Assembly: GCA_963170165.1 (NCBI GenBank)
Contig: CAUJGQ010000056.1
Span: 1 to 47,002 of the forward strand
Origin: Chloroflexota bacterium
Lineage (GTDB): Bacteria; Chloroflexota; Dehalococcoidia; CAUJGQ01
Direction of reading: 5' to 3'
DNA: 47,002 bases
A program made the position numbers and the translations under genes. The notes under the pieces are model-generated. The model did not search any database and was not told the origin of the DNA. It was given only the letters and a program-made list of their open reading frames with translations. Below, piece by piece: positions 33,112-43,366 of this stretch; positions within the stretch are counted from its first letter, which is position 1; every line of letters begins with the position of its first letter.

Positions 33112-34032
33112 ATGCCAAGCGTTGAGCTGGCGATCATCGGTGGCGGCGCAGCGGGCCTGACAGCGGGACTGTATGCGTCGCGCCTGCGGCTCGATGTGGT
33201 GATGATCGAGCGGATGGGTACGGGCGGCCAGATCATCAATGCCGCCACCATCGACAATTTCCCCGGCTTCCCCGGCGGTATCAAGGGGTACGAGCTCGGG
33301 CCGCTGATGGCGCAGCAGGCGCTGGATGCCGGTCTACGGATCGAGTACCAGGAGGTGCAGCGCATCTCCCGCCAGGGCGAAGGCTTCCTACTGGAGACGG
33401 ACGGCGCGCCGGTTACCGCCCGCGCCGTGCTGCTGGCGTCCGGCTCGTCGCTCACGCGCCTCGACGTGCCAGGTGAGTCTGAATTTGAGGGCCGGGGCGT
33501 ATCGTATTGCGCCACCTGTGACGGTGAGTTCTTCCGCGATCAGCCGGTAGCGGTCGTCGGTGGCGGCGACACAGCCATGGACGAGGCGCTGTACCTAGCA
33601 GACATCGCGGCGTCGGTGTCGGTGCTGGTACGCGGTAGCGCATTGCGCGCCCAGCCGGTGCTGGTCGAGCGCGTGCGGGCGCAGCCCGCCGTCTCCATCC
33701 GGCTCGGCACGTCCGTCCTAGCGATTACCGGGGATGCTGCAGTTGAGGCGGTCACCATCACATCCGGGGGTATGACGGAGCAGTTGCCGGTCAGTGGTGT
33801 GTTCGTCTCGGCTGGGCTGACGCCCAACACTGCGCTCCTGCGCGGCTTGCTCGCGCTCGACAGCGGTGGGTATGTGCCTGTGGATCTGTGGATGCGCACC
33901 GTAGTGCCCGGGCTGCTGGCGGCCGGTGACCTACGCCAGGACTCTGCGCGTCAACTGGTCAGTTCCGCCGGTGATGGGGCAACGGCGGCGCTGGCGGCAG
34001 CGCGGTACCTGCGCGGCGGCGAGTGGCGCTGA
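33112..34032 (+). CDS. Thioredoxin reductase-like flavoprotein
   Basis: 306 residues from the ATG at 33112 (GAGG five bases upstream; GTG 33106 is possible). FAD binding is shown by IIGGGAAGLTAGLYASRL and by the C-terminal LLAAGDLRQ. The redox-active pair is CATC (Cys133/Cys136), as in bacterial TrxB. The nucleotide domain has VVGGGDTAMDEALYLA, but the NADPH-specific HRRxxxRA segment is replaced by VRGSALRAQ, so cofactor preference may differ. Located two genes from the selenoprotein; it could supply reducing power to it or to a thioredoxin-like partner (inference). Confidence 0.88.
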   Translation: MPSVELAIIGGGAAGLTAGLYASRLRLDVVMIERMGTGGQIINAATIDNFPGFPGGIKGYELGPLMAQQALDAGLRIEYQEVQRISRQGEGFLLETDGAPVTARAVLLASGSSLTRLDVPGESEFEGRGVSYCATCDGEFFRDQPVAVVGGGDTAMDEALYLADIAASVSVLVRGSALRAQPVLVERVRAQPAVSIRLGTSVLAITGDAAVEAVTITSGGMTEQLPVSGVFVSAGLTPNTALLRGLLALDSGGYVPVDLWMRTVVPGLLAAGDLRQDSARQLVSSAGDGATAALAAARYLRGGEWR

Positions 34033-34216
34033 CAGCGGTTAGGTGATACCGACCGGCCGGCGATTCGCAGCCGATTGATGCGGAGTGGGGGCAATCCGCT
34101 GGCCTAAGCTGCGGATCTCTTTTGCCGATAGCAAATGGGAGAAGCTAGCGATGGTCCCAACGGTCCGACCGTGTGTCGACACGGGGAAGGGGTTGAGCGG
34201 CAGCCGGGGGGTCTCG

Positions 34217-35161
34217 ATGGTCGCCATCTCAAGCGCGTTGCAGCACCGAATCATCAAGGCGGCAGAAACGCATCTCGGCCCGCAGGCAGACGAGTTTGTG
34301 CGGGATGTGTGCCGTAACCGGCTGGACACCCCATTCGAGGCGCTGGAGTTCACGAGAATCAACGCGCTGCTCAAGGCCATCGAGCAAGATGCCGGCGAGG
34401 TATTGGGCTGCCGCACCGCAGAGGCGCTGGCGGAGGCGATCCTCCAGATCAAGGCTGACGTCGAGGCGGGGCTTGCCGGGCGGCTGATCGGCAGCCTGGC
34501 CAGGGTGATGGGACCTGCGGCCGAACCGTTCATGCGCAACGTCTGTCAGAAGTCCGGCACATCGCTCGATGCGGTCACACGCGACGCCCTGCCAGCGCTG
34601 GCCCGCACCGCGAAGACTGAGGCATTGCCGCTGCTGGGCGAGGAAACGGCCGGCGCGGTGGAACATGTCATCGCCCGCGCGGCCACTGCCCGCCCCCCAG
34701 CAATGCTGGCAGGCATCCTGGCCGCGGCGAGGGACTGCCTGGGCGCGCGGGGTGAGGAGATCCTTCGCCAGTTGTGCCGCTCGCGGCTCGAAACCGACCT
34801 GGACGAAATCGAGCCGGAGGCGCTGGCATTGCTGGCAGACGCCATCCGCGTGCAGTCTGTCGACCTGATTGGTAGCGCAAATGCCGCAGCTTTCGCCCAA
34901 GCCGTAGCAGCGGCGCTGATGTCGCCGAACGTAGCGCTGCGCGGCCGGCTGGCCGAAACCGCCCGCAAGTACGTCGGACCCGCCGGCGAGGACTTCCTGC
35001 GCCGCTCCTGCCGCCGGGCGGGTATGCCGTGGGAGGCCGTCGACGTCGAGCACATGATGTGGCTGGCCGAGGTGGTGCGGACCGAGTCAACGGCCCTCAT
35101 CGGCAAGAAGCAGGCGGACGACTTCGCGCGCGTGGTGCGCGGCTTCCTCACCGGCAAGTAG
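34217..35161 (+). CDS. Four-repeat helical protein of unknown function
   Basis: 314 residues from the ATG at 34217; an in-frame ATG at 34151 with GGGAG upstream would add 22 residues. The protein consists of four tandem repeats of about 78 residues. Each opens with a Gly-(Pro)-x-(A/G)-E/D-x-(F/I)-(V/M/L)-R-x-x-C block: LGPQADEFVRDVC, MGPAAEPFMRNVC, LGARGEEILRQLC and VGPAGEDFLRRSC. The cysteines fall at 32, 110, 187 and 265, spaced 78, 77 and 78. Each repeat then has about three predicted helices and a LLG/LIG segment. No signal peptide. It faintly recalls helical DUFs found beside signalling domains, but I cannot name it. Confidence 0.75.
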   Translation: MVAISSALQHRIIKAAETHLGPQADEFVRDVCRNRLDTPFEALEFTRINALLKAIEQDAGEVLGCRTAEALAEAILQIKADVEAGLAGRLIGSLARVMGPAAEPFMRNVCQKSGTSLDAVTRDALPALARTAKTEALPLLGEETAGAVEHVIARAATARPPAMLAGILAAARDCLGARGEEILRQLCRSRLETDLDEIEPEALALLADAIRVQSVDLIGSANAAAFAQAVAAALMSPNVALRGRLAETARKYVGPAGEDFLRRSCRRAGMPWEAVDVEHMMWLAEVVRTESTALIGKKQADDFARVVRGFLTGK

Positions 35162-35184
35162 CAGCGAAATCCTGCATCCGCCCG

Positions 35185-35214
35185 GTGCCATCTCTCCCGG
35201 TCTGCGGCTATACT
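35185..35214 (+). promoter_or_regulatory. Probable promoter of peptide importer 2
   Basis: GTGCCA (35185-35190, 4/6), an 18-base spacer and TATACT (35209-35214, 5/6). Initiation near 35221 gives a leader of about 23 bases with GGGGGGA before the ATG at 35244. Confidence 0.5.
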
Positions 35215-35243
35215 GAGCGCTGCATTCCGAGGGGGGATTGTCG

Positions 35244-36947
35244 ATGCACGAGGAAGACGGCTACCAGACGCGTCGCGCGATCAGCCGGCGTCGGGCGCTA
35301 CGTGGAGGGGCACTGGGGGTGGCGGGGCTGGCCGCCTTCGCGCTGGCGTGCGGTAACGACGACAAGAAAGAGCAGGGCGCGGCTACCACCACCGGCGCAG
35401 CCACCGCGACCGGCGGGCAGGCCGGCGCGGCCACGGCTGCGCCCAGCGCCGAGCAGCCCAAGTACGGCGGCATCCTCAACCAGCGCTTGCCCAATGACCC
35501 CGACCGAATGGACGCCCACCAATCCACGACGTACGTCACGGTGTGGCCGTTCGCCGCACCCATCTTCAACCAGCTCGTGCAGTTCGACCCGGACAAGCCC
35601 GGTGACAAATTCGAGGACATCACCGCTGACCTGGCCACCAAGTGGGAGCAGCCCGATGGCCAGACCGTGCGCTTCACGCTCAAGCCCGGCGTCAAGTTCC
35701 ATGACGGCGGGATCCTCACATCCGAGGACGTGAAGGCGCAACTGGAGTGGATTATCACCCCGCCCCAGGGCAAGGTCAGCCCTCGGCGGCAGGCGCTGGC
35801 CGCCATCGACAAGATTGAGACGCCCGACGCCACCACGGTGCTGATCAAGCTCAAGCGGCCCAATCCCTCGCTGCTGATGAACCTGGCCAGCCACTACTTC
35901 GGCATTGGCTCTGCCAAGGATCTCAAAGAAAACGGCGAGATCGGCCCGAAGCTAATCGGCACCGGCCCGTTCAAGCTCAAGGCCTACGAGCGCGGCAACT
36001 TCATCGAGCTGGCCAAGAACCCTGAGTATCACATGCAGGGCCGGCCGTATTTGGACGGTATGAAGTTCTTCATGGTGCGCGACTATACATCGGCGCTCAC
36101 CAACTTGATCGGCGGCCAGTACCACCTGTTCTACGAGAGCGTTTTCACACCATCGGATCAGGAGCGGGTGAAGAAGGAGTCCGGCGGCAAGTTCGAGGCC
36201 GAGGCCGTGCCCAGCACGCTGCGCAGCCCGGTATTCATGAACGCCCGGCGCAAGCCCTATGACGACGTCCGCGTCCGTCAGGCGATCAGCCTGGCAATCG
36301 ATCGCGACGCCGCCATCAAGGTGGTGAAGGAAGGGTTTGGGCGGCGAGGAGGCTACATGCAGCCGGGCGGCGCCTGGGCCATCTCCGAGGCTGATCTGAA
36401 GAAATTCGACGGCTACGACAAGCCGGACCTCACAAAGGCCAAGCAACTGCTTCAGGCCGCTGGTGTCACCAGCCTGAAGGCGGCGATGCCCACCCGCACC
36501 GACTTCAAGCCATTCGCCGAGCTGATCAAGGATCAGCTGGCCAAGATCGGCATTGATGTCACCATCGACCTTTCCGACACCGCCACGGCCCAGCCCAAGC
36601 TCCAGAACGGCGACTTTGATGTCTCGGCCTGGCTGATCGGCCTCAACGTCGATGACCCGGACGCCACCTTCGCCGAGGTTTCCACCAGCAATGCCGTGCG
36701 CAACTGGTCGGCCGTGAAGGACCCGAAGATAGATGAGCTGTACGACAAGCAGAGCGTGATCACCGACACCGCCGAGCGCAAGAAGGCGGTGCAGGAGCTG
36801 GAGAAGCTGGCGCTGGAGCGGTTCCAGATCGTCACCGCCTTCTTCGATGACCTGCCCTTTGCCCGCGCCAAGACGGTGCGTAACTTCAAGTTCCACTCGT
36901 CGCTGTACACCAGCCGGCGGATGGAGAGCGTCTGGCTGGCCGGGTGA
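35244..36947 (+). CDS. Peptide ABC importer 2, substrate-binding lipoprotein
   Basis: 567 residues. The N-terminus carries RRAISRRRALRGGALG followed by a hydrophobic stretch and ALACG, a Tat-like signal with a lipobox Cys. A Thr/Ala/Gly linker precedes the SBP_bac_5 fold; YGGILNQRLPNDPDRMD is the start of the mature domain and VRFTLKPGVKFHDGGILTSED... (written here in part) is the usual early signature. It delivers peptides or similar ligands to the permeases downstream. The gene is first in an SBP-DppB-DppC operon that lacks ATPases. Confidence 0.9.
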   Translation: MHEEDGYQTRRAISRRRALRGGALGVAGLAAFALACGNDDKKEQGAATTTGAATATGGQAGAATAAPSAEQPKYGGILNQRLPNDPDRMDAHQSTTYVTVWPFAAPIFNQLVQFDPDKPGDKFEDITADLATKWEQPDGQTVRFTLKPGVKFHDGGILTSEDVKAQLEWIITPPQGKVSPRRQALAAIDKIETPDATTVLIKLKRPNPSLLMNLASHYFGIGSAKDLKENGEIGPKLIGTGPFKLKAYERGNFIELAKNPEYHMQGRPYLDGMKFFMVRDYTSALTNLIGGQYHLFYESVFTPSDQERVKKESGGKFEAEAVPSTLRSPVFMNARRKPYDDVRVRQAISLAIDRDAAIKVVKEGFGRRGGYMQPGGAWAISEADLKKFDGYDKPDLTKAKQLLQAAGVTSLKAAMPTRTDFKPFAELIKDQLAKIGIDVTIDLSDTATAQPKLQNGDFDVSAWLIGLNVDDPDATFAEVSTSNAVRNWSAVKDPKIDELYDKQSVITDTAERKKAVQELEKLALERFQIVTAFFDDLPFARAKTVRNFKFHSSLYTSRRMESVWLAG

Positions 36948-36986
36948 CGGCGCTTCCCCCGCCGTGCTATCCTCCCCGCACCCTCG

Positions 36987-37014
36987 GGCCGGCCCGTTCC
37001 CGCGCGGGCTGGCC
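36987..37014 (+). repeat. Intercistronic hairpin after SBP gene
   Basis: GGCCGGCCCG (36987-36996) pairs with CGGGCTGGCC (37005-37014) with one G-U pair and an eight-base loop. It lies 40 bases after the SBP stop and before the DppB-type gene, where it could protect or partly terminate the SBP message. Confidence 0.5.
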
Positions 37015-37053
37015 GCGCTGTCAAATGGCAAGGACAAGGAGCGCCTCACCGCT

Positions 37054-38007
37054 GTGCAGCGCTACGTGATCGGCCGCGTGCTGCTCATTGTGCCGACGAT
37101 CATCGGCGTGTCGCTGATCGTGTTCGTGATCATGCGCATGCTGCCCGGTGATGTGGCCGTGGCGGCGCTGGGTGGCGGCCAGGGGGTGAGCCAGGAGCAG
37201 ATCGCCAGGTACCGTGAGCAACTGGGGCTGGACGACCCGCTGCCGGTGCAGTACGCCGAGTGGGCGGGCGGGCTGCTGCGGCTGGACTTCGGCCGGTCGC
37301 TGCTTACCGGCCAATCGATCAACGAAGACATCACCAACCGCTTGCCCGTTACCGCCGAGCTGGCGTTGGGGGCGATCCTGCTCTCGTTGGTGATCGCCCT
37401 CCCTACCGGCATCCTGTCTGCCGTCTACCAGGACCGGCCCGCCGACTACCTGATCCGCCTCTTTTCCATCGCCGGGCTGGCGCTGCCGGTGTTCTGGATT
37501 CAGACACTCGTGCGCAACCTGCTGTTGCCCAAGTACTTCGACTGGATTCCGCCGCCCGGCTACGCCAGGCCATGGGAGGATTTCCTCACCAACCTTGAAC
37601 AGATGTGGCTGCCAGTGCTGATCCTTGGCTACTTCCAGTCCGCCGTCATTAGCCGCCTGGCCCGCTCCACCATGCTCGACGTGCTGCGCGAGGACTACAT
37701 CCGCACCGCCTGGGCCAAGGGGCTGCGCGGCCGCGCCGTCATCATCCGCCACGCCGCCCGCAACGCCCTGCTGCCCGTGCTGACGCTGGCTGCCGTGCAG
37801 CTCGGTGTGCTGCTGGGCGGCGCTGCCATCACCGAGAGCGTCTTTGCTCTGCCCGGCATCGGCCGGTTCGTGGTGGACGCCATCAACAACCGTGATTACC
37901 CCGTGGTTCAGGCCATCGTCATGCTGGTGGCGGCGATCTACGTGCTGCTCAACCTGGCCGTGGACCTGCTGTACGGCGTGATTGACCCGAGGGTGCGGCT
38001 GGCATGA
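37054..38007 (+). CDS. Peptide ABC importer 2, DppB-type permease
   Basis: 317 residues from the GTG at 37054, with AAGGAG twelve bases upstream. The long in-frame extension back into the SBP gene is not real. Features are the first helix VIGRVLLIVPTIIGVSLIVF, LDFGRSLLTGQSI, the EAA loop DYIRTAWAKGLRGRAVIIRH and the C-terminus VDLLYGVIDPRVRLA. Its stop overlaps the next start (ATGA). Confidence 0.92.
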   Translation: MQRYVIGRVLLIVPTIIGVSLIVFVIMRMLPGDVAVAALGGGQGVSQEQIARYREQLGLDDPLPVQYAEWAGGLLRLDFGRSLLTGQSINEDITNRLPVTAELALGAILLSLVIALPTGILSAVYQDRPADYLIRLFSIAGLALPVFWIQTLVRNLLLPKYFDWIPPPGYARPWEDFLTNLEQMWLPVLILGYFQSAVISRLARSTMLDVLREDYIRTAWAKGLRGRAVIIRHAARNALLPVLTLAAVQLGVLLGGAAITESVFALPGIGRFVVDAINNRDYPVVQAIVMLVAAIYVLLNLAVDLLYGVIDPRVRLA

Positions 38008-38903
38008 GCACGAGCGCGCTGCCGGCAGCCGGCGACCTGGTCATCAGCCCGCGGCGGGCGCCGCGCACGCTCAGCGCCACCGCTCGCTTTATCCGGCGTA
38101 AGCCGTTGGGGGCGGCTGGGGCGCTGCTGCTGTTGGTGGTAACCATCACCGCTCTGTTCGCGCCACAGATCGCCCGCTTCAACCGGCTGGAGTTCCACGC
38201 CGCCGATGCCTACACCGAGCCGAACCGCACCTACTGGTTCGGTACGGATCAGAACGGCCGCGACATCTTCTCGCGGGTGGTGTGGGGAGCACGCATCTCC
38301 TTGCATGTGGGCGCGCTCACCGTGCTGTTTGGCACCACCTTTGGGCTGGCGTTCGGGCTGGTCTCGGCCTATGCCGGCGGCAAGCTCGACTTCTGGGCGC
38401 AGCGCGTCGTCGATAGCTTCCAGGCATTTCCGGCGCTGTTCCTGGCGCTGGCGCTCACCACTGCCCTGGGCAGGACCATCACCAACGTCGGCATCGCCCT
38501 GGCGGTCGTCACCTGGCCCGCCGCCAGCCGGGTGATCCGCTCTGCCGTCCTCTCCCAGAAGCAGATGACGTACGTGGAGGCCGCACGGGCCACCGGCGCC
38601 GGCACCATGCGTATCCTGCTCCGCCACCTGCTGCCCAATGTCATGTCCGTGTTCATCGTCATGGCCACGGCAGCGCTGGCTCAGGCCATCCTGGTGGAGG
38701 CCTCGCTCTCGTTCCTGGGGGTGGGCGTGCCACCGCCGGAGCCGTCCTGGGGGTTGATGCTGCTGGAGGCGCAGGCCAAGGCGGTGCGCGCGCCGTGGCT
38801 GGCAGTCTTCCCCGGGCTCGCCATCACCGTCGCCGTCTTCGGCTTCAACCTGTTCGGCGATGCCCTGCGCGACTTCCTCGACCCGCGGCTGCGCGGGCGC
38901 TGA
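38004..38903 (+). CDS. Peptide ABC importer 2, DppC-type permease
   Basis: 299 residues. FIRRKPLGAAGALLLLVV forms the first helix, YWFGTDQNGRDIFSRVVWGAR is the family block (longest pieces quoted separately elsewhere), the EAA loop is YVEAARATGAGTMRILLRH, and the C-terminus is FGDALRDFLDPRLRGR. It pairs with the DppB-type partner. The stop codon lies only three bases from the stop of the convergent gamma-glutamyltransferase gene, which leaves no room for ATPase genes in this operon or for a separate terminator. Confidence 0.92.
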   Translation: MSTSALPAAGDLVISPRRAPRTLSATARFIRRKPLGAAGALLLLVVTITALFAPQIARFNRLEFHAADAYTEPNRTYWFGTDQNGRDIFSRVVWGARISLHVGALTVLFGTTFGLAFGLVSAYAGGKLDFWAQRVVDSFQAFPALFLALALTTALGRTITNVGIALAVVTWPAASRVIRSAVLSQKQMTYVEAARATGAGTMRILLRHLLPNVMSVFIVMATAALAQAILVEASLSFLGVGVPPPEPSWGLMLLEAQAKAVRAPWLAVFPGLAITVAVFGFNLFGDALRDFLDPRLRGR

Positions 38904-38906
38904 GCC

Positions 38907-40499
38907 TCACCAGCCGGCCGGCTGGCCCTCGCCGCGCAGGTCGGAGGCGGCGGCCAGCGCGCCGGTGCGCGGGTCGCGGCGGATGATCTGGGCCCGCCCA
39001 GCGCGGGGGGCCCAGCGCTCCAGGTGCTCTACCTGCCAGCCCTTTGCCACCAGCCCGGCCTCCACGTCCGGTCCGAATCGTGGCTCCAGCTCAAGTGTGC
39101 GGCCGCGAGAGATGGACCAGCGCGGCCGGTCTTGTGCCTCAGCCGGGTCCGCGCCGAAGTCGAGCATGGCGCTGATCATCTGGGTGTTGGTCTGCACCTG
39201 ACGGTCGGCGCCGGGGGTGCCACCCACGATCAGCGGCCGGCCGTCCTGCAAGACCATGTAGCTGTTGAGGGTGTGGACAGTGCGCTTGCCGGGGGCCAGC
39301 TCGTTGGGGTGGCCCGGCTCCAGGGTGAAGCCGGTGAGACGGTTGTTGAACAACACACCCGTCTCCCCTGCCACAAACCCGGAACCGAAGGCGGCGAACA
39401 CGCTCTGAATCAGCCCGGCGGCGTTTCCCTCTGCGTCCATCGCCGCGATGTACGTCGTGTCGCCCGGCACGGGGAAGTTAGCAGGCGGGCTGAAGTCGCG
39501 CACCTTGCCATCGCGCAGCAGCGCCCGCAGCTCGGCGGCCCGCTCCTTGGAGCACAGCCACTCCGTGGGCATCGCCACCTGCCGGGGGTCGCCGGCGTGG
39601 GCGAAGCGGTCCTCAAAGGCGAGCTTGAGCGCCTCCGCCATCACGTGAACCCGCTCCGTCTCGCTCATCGCCGCCAGGTCGAACCCCTCCAGGATGTTGA
39701 GCGCGGCGAGCACGATGAACCCCTGGGAGACCGGCGGCTGCTCGGCGACGGTGTAGCCCCGGTACGTACACGTCACCGGCGCCAGCACCTCTGCCGCCGC
39801 CATGCGCAGGTCATCCTCGTCCAGGAGCCCGCCTGCTTCCCGAAAGGCCGTGGCGATGCGGCGGGCCAGCGGTCCGGTGTAGAACCCATCGCGTCCGCCT
39901 TCGGCCACGGTGCGCAGCGTCGCGGCGACGTTGGGCTGGCGCACGGTCGCGCCAACCTCGGGGGCGCTGCCGCCGGGCAGGAACTGGGCCGCGCTCGCCG
40001 CAAAGGGCGCCAGCACGCCGGCCAGGCCGGAAGCGATGCGATGGAAGCGCACCGAGGCGGGAAACCCACCCTCGGCGTAGTCAATCGCCGCGTCGAACAG
40101 CCGTGGCCAGGAGAGCCGCCCATGGCGGGAGTGCGCCTCCGCCCAGCCGGCCACCACGCCCGGGACGGCCACGGCCAGCGGCCCGCGCATGGGGATACCG
40201 CCCAGCTCCCGGTAGCGCGCGGCGGTGGCAGCGCGGGGGGCGGCGCCGCTGGCGTTGATGGCCTCCAGCGTGCCTGTGCGGGCGCTGAACGCCAGTACAA
40301 AGGCGTCGCCGCCCAGCGTGCTCATCTGCGGCTGGACGACTGTCATTACTGCTGCGGCGGCAAGTGCGCCGTCCATCGCCGTGCCGCCCGCCTGCATCGC
40401 CGCCAGCCCAGCCTGCGACGCCAGGAAGTGATCGGTAGCGACCACGCCGCGGGAGGCGATCAACGGCACCCGCTCGGGGATGTGTCCGTGCACGGTCAT
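38907..40499 (-). CDS. Gamma-glutamyltransferase family protein
   Basis: 530 residues from the ATG at 40499, preferred over GTG 40505 because GAGGAG is then correctly spaced. The N-terminus has SRGVVATDHFLASQAGL and QPQMSTLGGDAF; the autoprocessing/catalytic threonine is Thr348 in GDTTYIAAMDAEGNA (canonical enzymes have TTH, here TTY), and the C-terminus has GGTPGADRQVQTNTQM. The enzyme is an Ntn-hydrolase that cleaves itself into two subunits and moves or hydrolyses gamma-glutamyl groups. No signal peptide is evident, so it may be cytosolic. Adjacent to a peptide importer, it could process imported gamma-glutamyl peptides (inference). Confidence 0.92.
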   Translation of the reverse strand: MTVHGHIPERVPLIASRGVVATDHFLASQAGLAAMQAGGTAMDGALAAAAVMTVVQPQMSTLGGDAFVLAFSARTGTLEAINASGAAPRAATAARYRELGGIPMRGPLAVAVPGVVAGWAEAHSRHGRLSWPRLFDAAIDYAEGGFPASVRFHRIASGLAGVLAPFAASAAQFLPGGSAPEVGATVRQPNVAATLRTVAEGGRDGFYTGPLARRIATAFREAGGLLDEDDLRMAAAEVLAPVTCTYRGYTVAEQPPVSQGFIVLAALNILEGFDLAAMSETERVHVMAEALKLAFEDRFAHAGDPRQVAMPTEWLCSKERAAELRALLRDGKVRDFSPPANFPVPGDTTYIAAMDAEGNAAGLIQSVFAAFGSGFVAGETGVLFNNRLTGFTLEPGHPNELAPGKRTVHTLNSYMVLQDGRPLIVGGTPGADRQVQTNTQMISAMLDFGADPAEAQDRPRWSISRGRTLELEPRFGPDVEAGLVAKGWQVEHLERWAPRAGRAQIIRRDPRTGALAAASDLRGEGQPAGW

Positions 40500-40523
40500 G
40501 GGCACTTCTCCTCAGGCGCGGTA

Positions 40524-43072
<2,549 letters not shown>

Positions 43073-43366
43073 GCCGGCCGCGCCATCCACAGATGTGTCA
43101 TCTTCGACGTCATCAACGACCGCCACTCGCTCCCGGATCTAAACGCGTACGGCGCCAGGTGCATGCCCGGATCGTAGCGGATCGGTACGGAGCGTGGGGG
43201 ATCGGCAACAGGGTACGGGCGTGAGGTTCTGATCCTGCCGGTACGGCATCCCTCCTCTCTGACCGACCGGCCGGTTCGTTTCGGTGTCGTTCGCGTCCGA
43301 TAGAACAGCTATCGATGCATGACCGGACGGCGGTCAGGTGCGGAACCATGGGAGGGATGGGAGAAG
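43073..43366. other. Divergent intergenic region with inverted repeats
   Basis: About 290 bases between the S11 gene (minus) and SBP 3 (plus). It contains the palindrome ACCGGCCGGT (43266-43275) and CGATAG-N5-CTATCG (43298-43303 with 43309-43314), both of which could be regulator sites. The part from 43073 to 43126 is open in frame with the S11 gene. No clear promoter pair was identified. Confidence 0.45.

Noticed and set aside
35952-37049. Minus-strand open frame of 365 codons opposite peptide SBP 2
   Set aside because: Antisense shadow with biased composition; the plus strand carries a clear lipoprotein binding protein.
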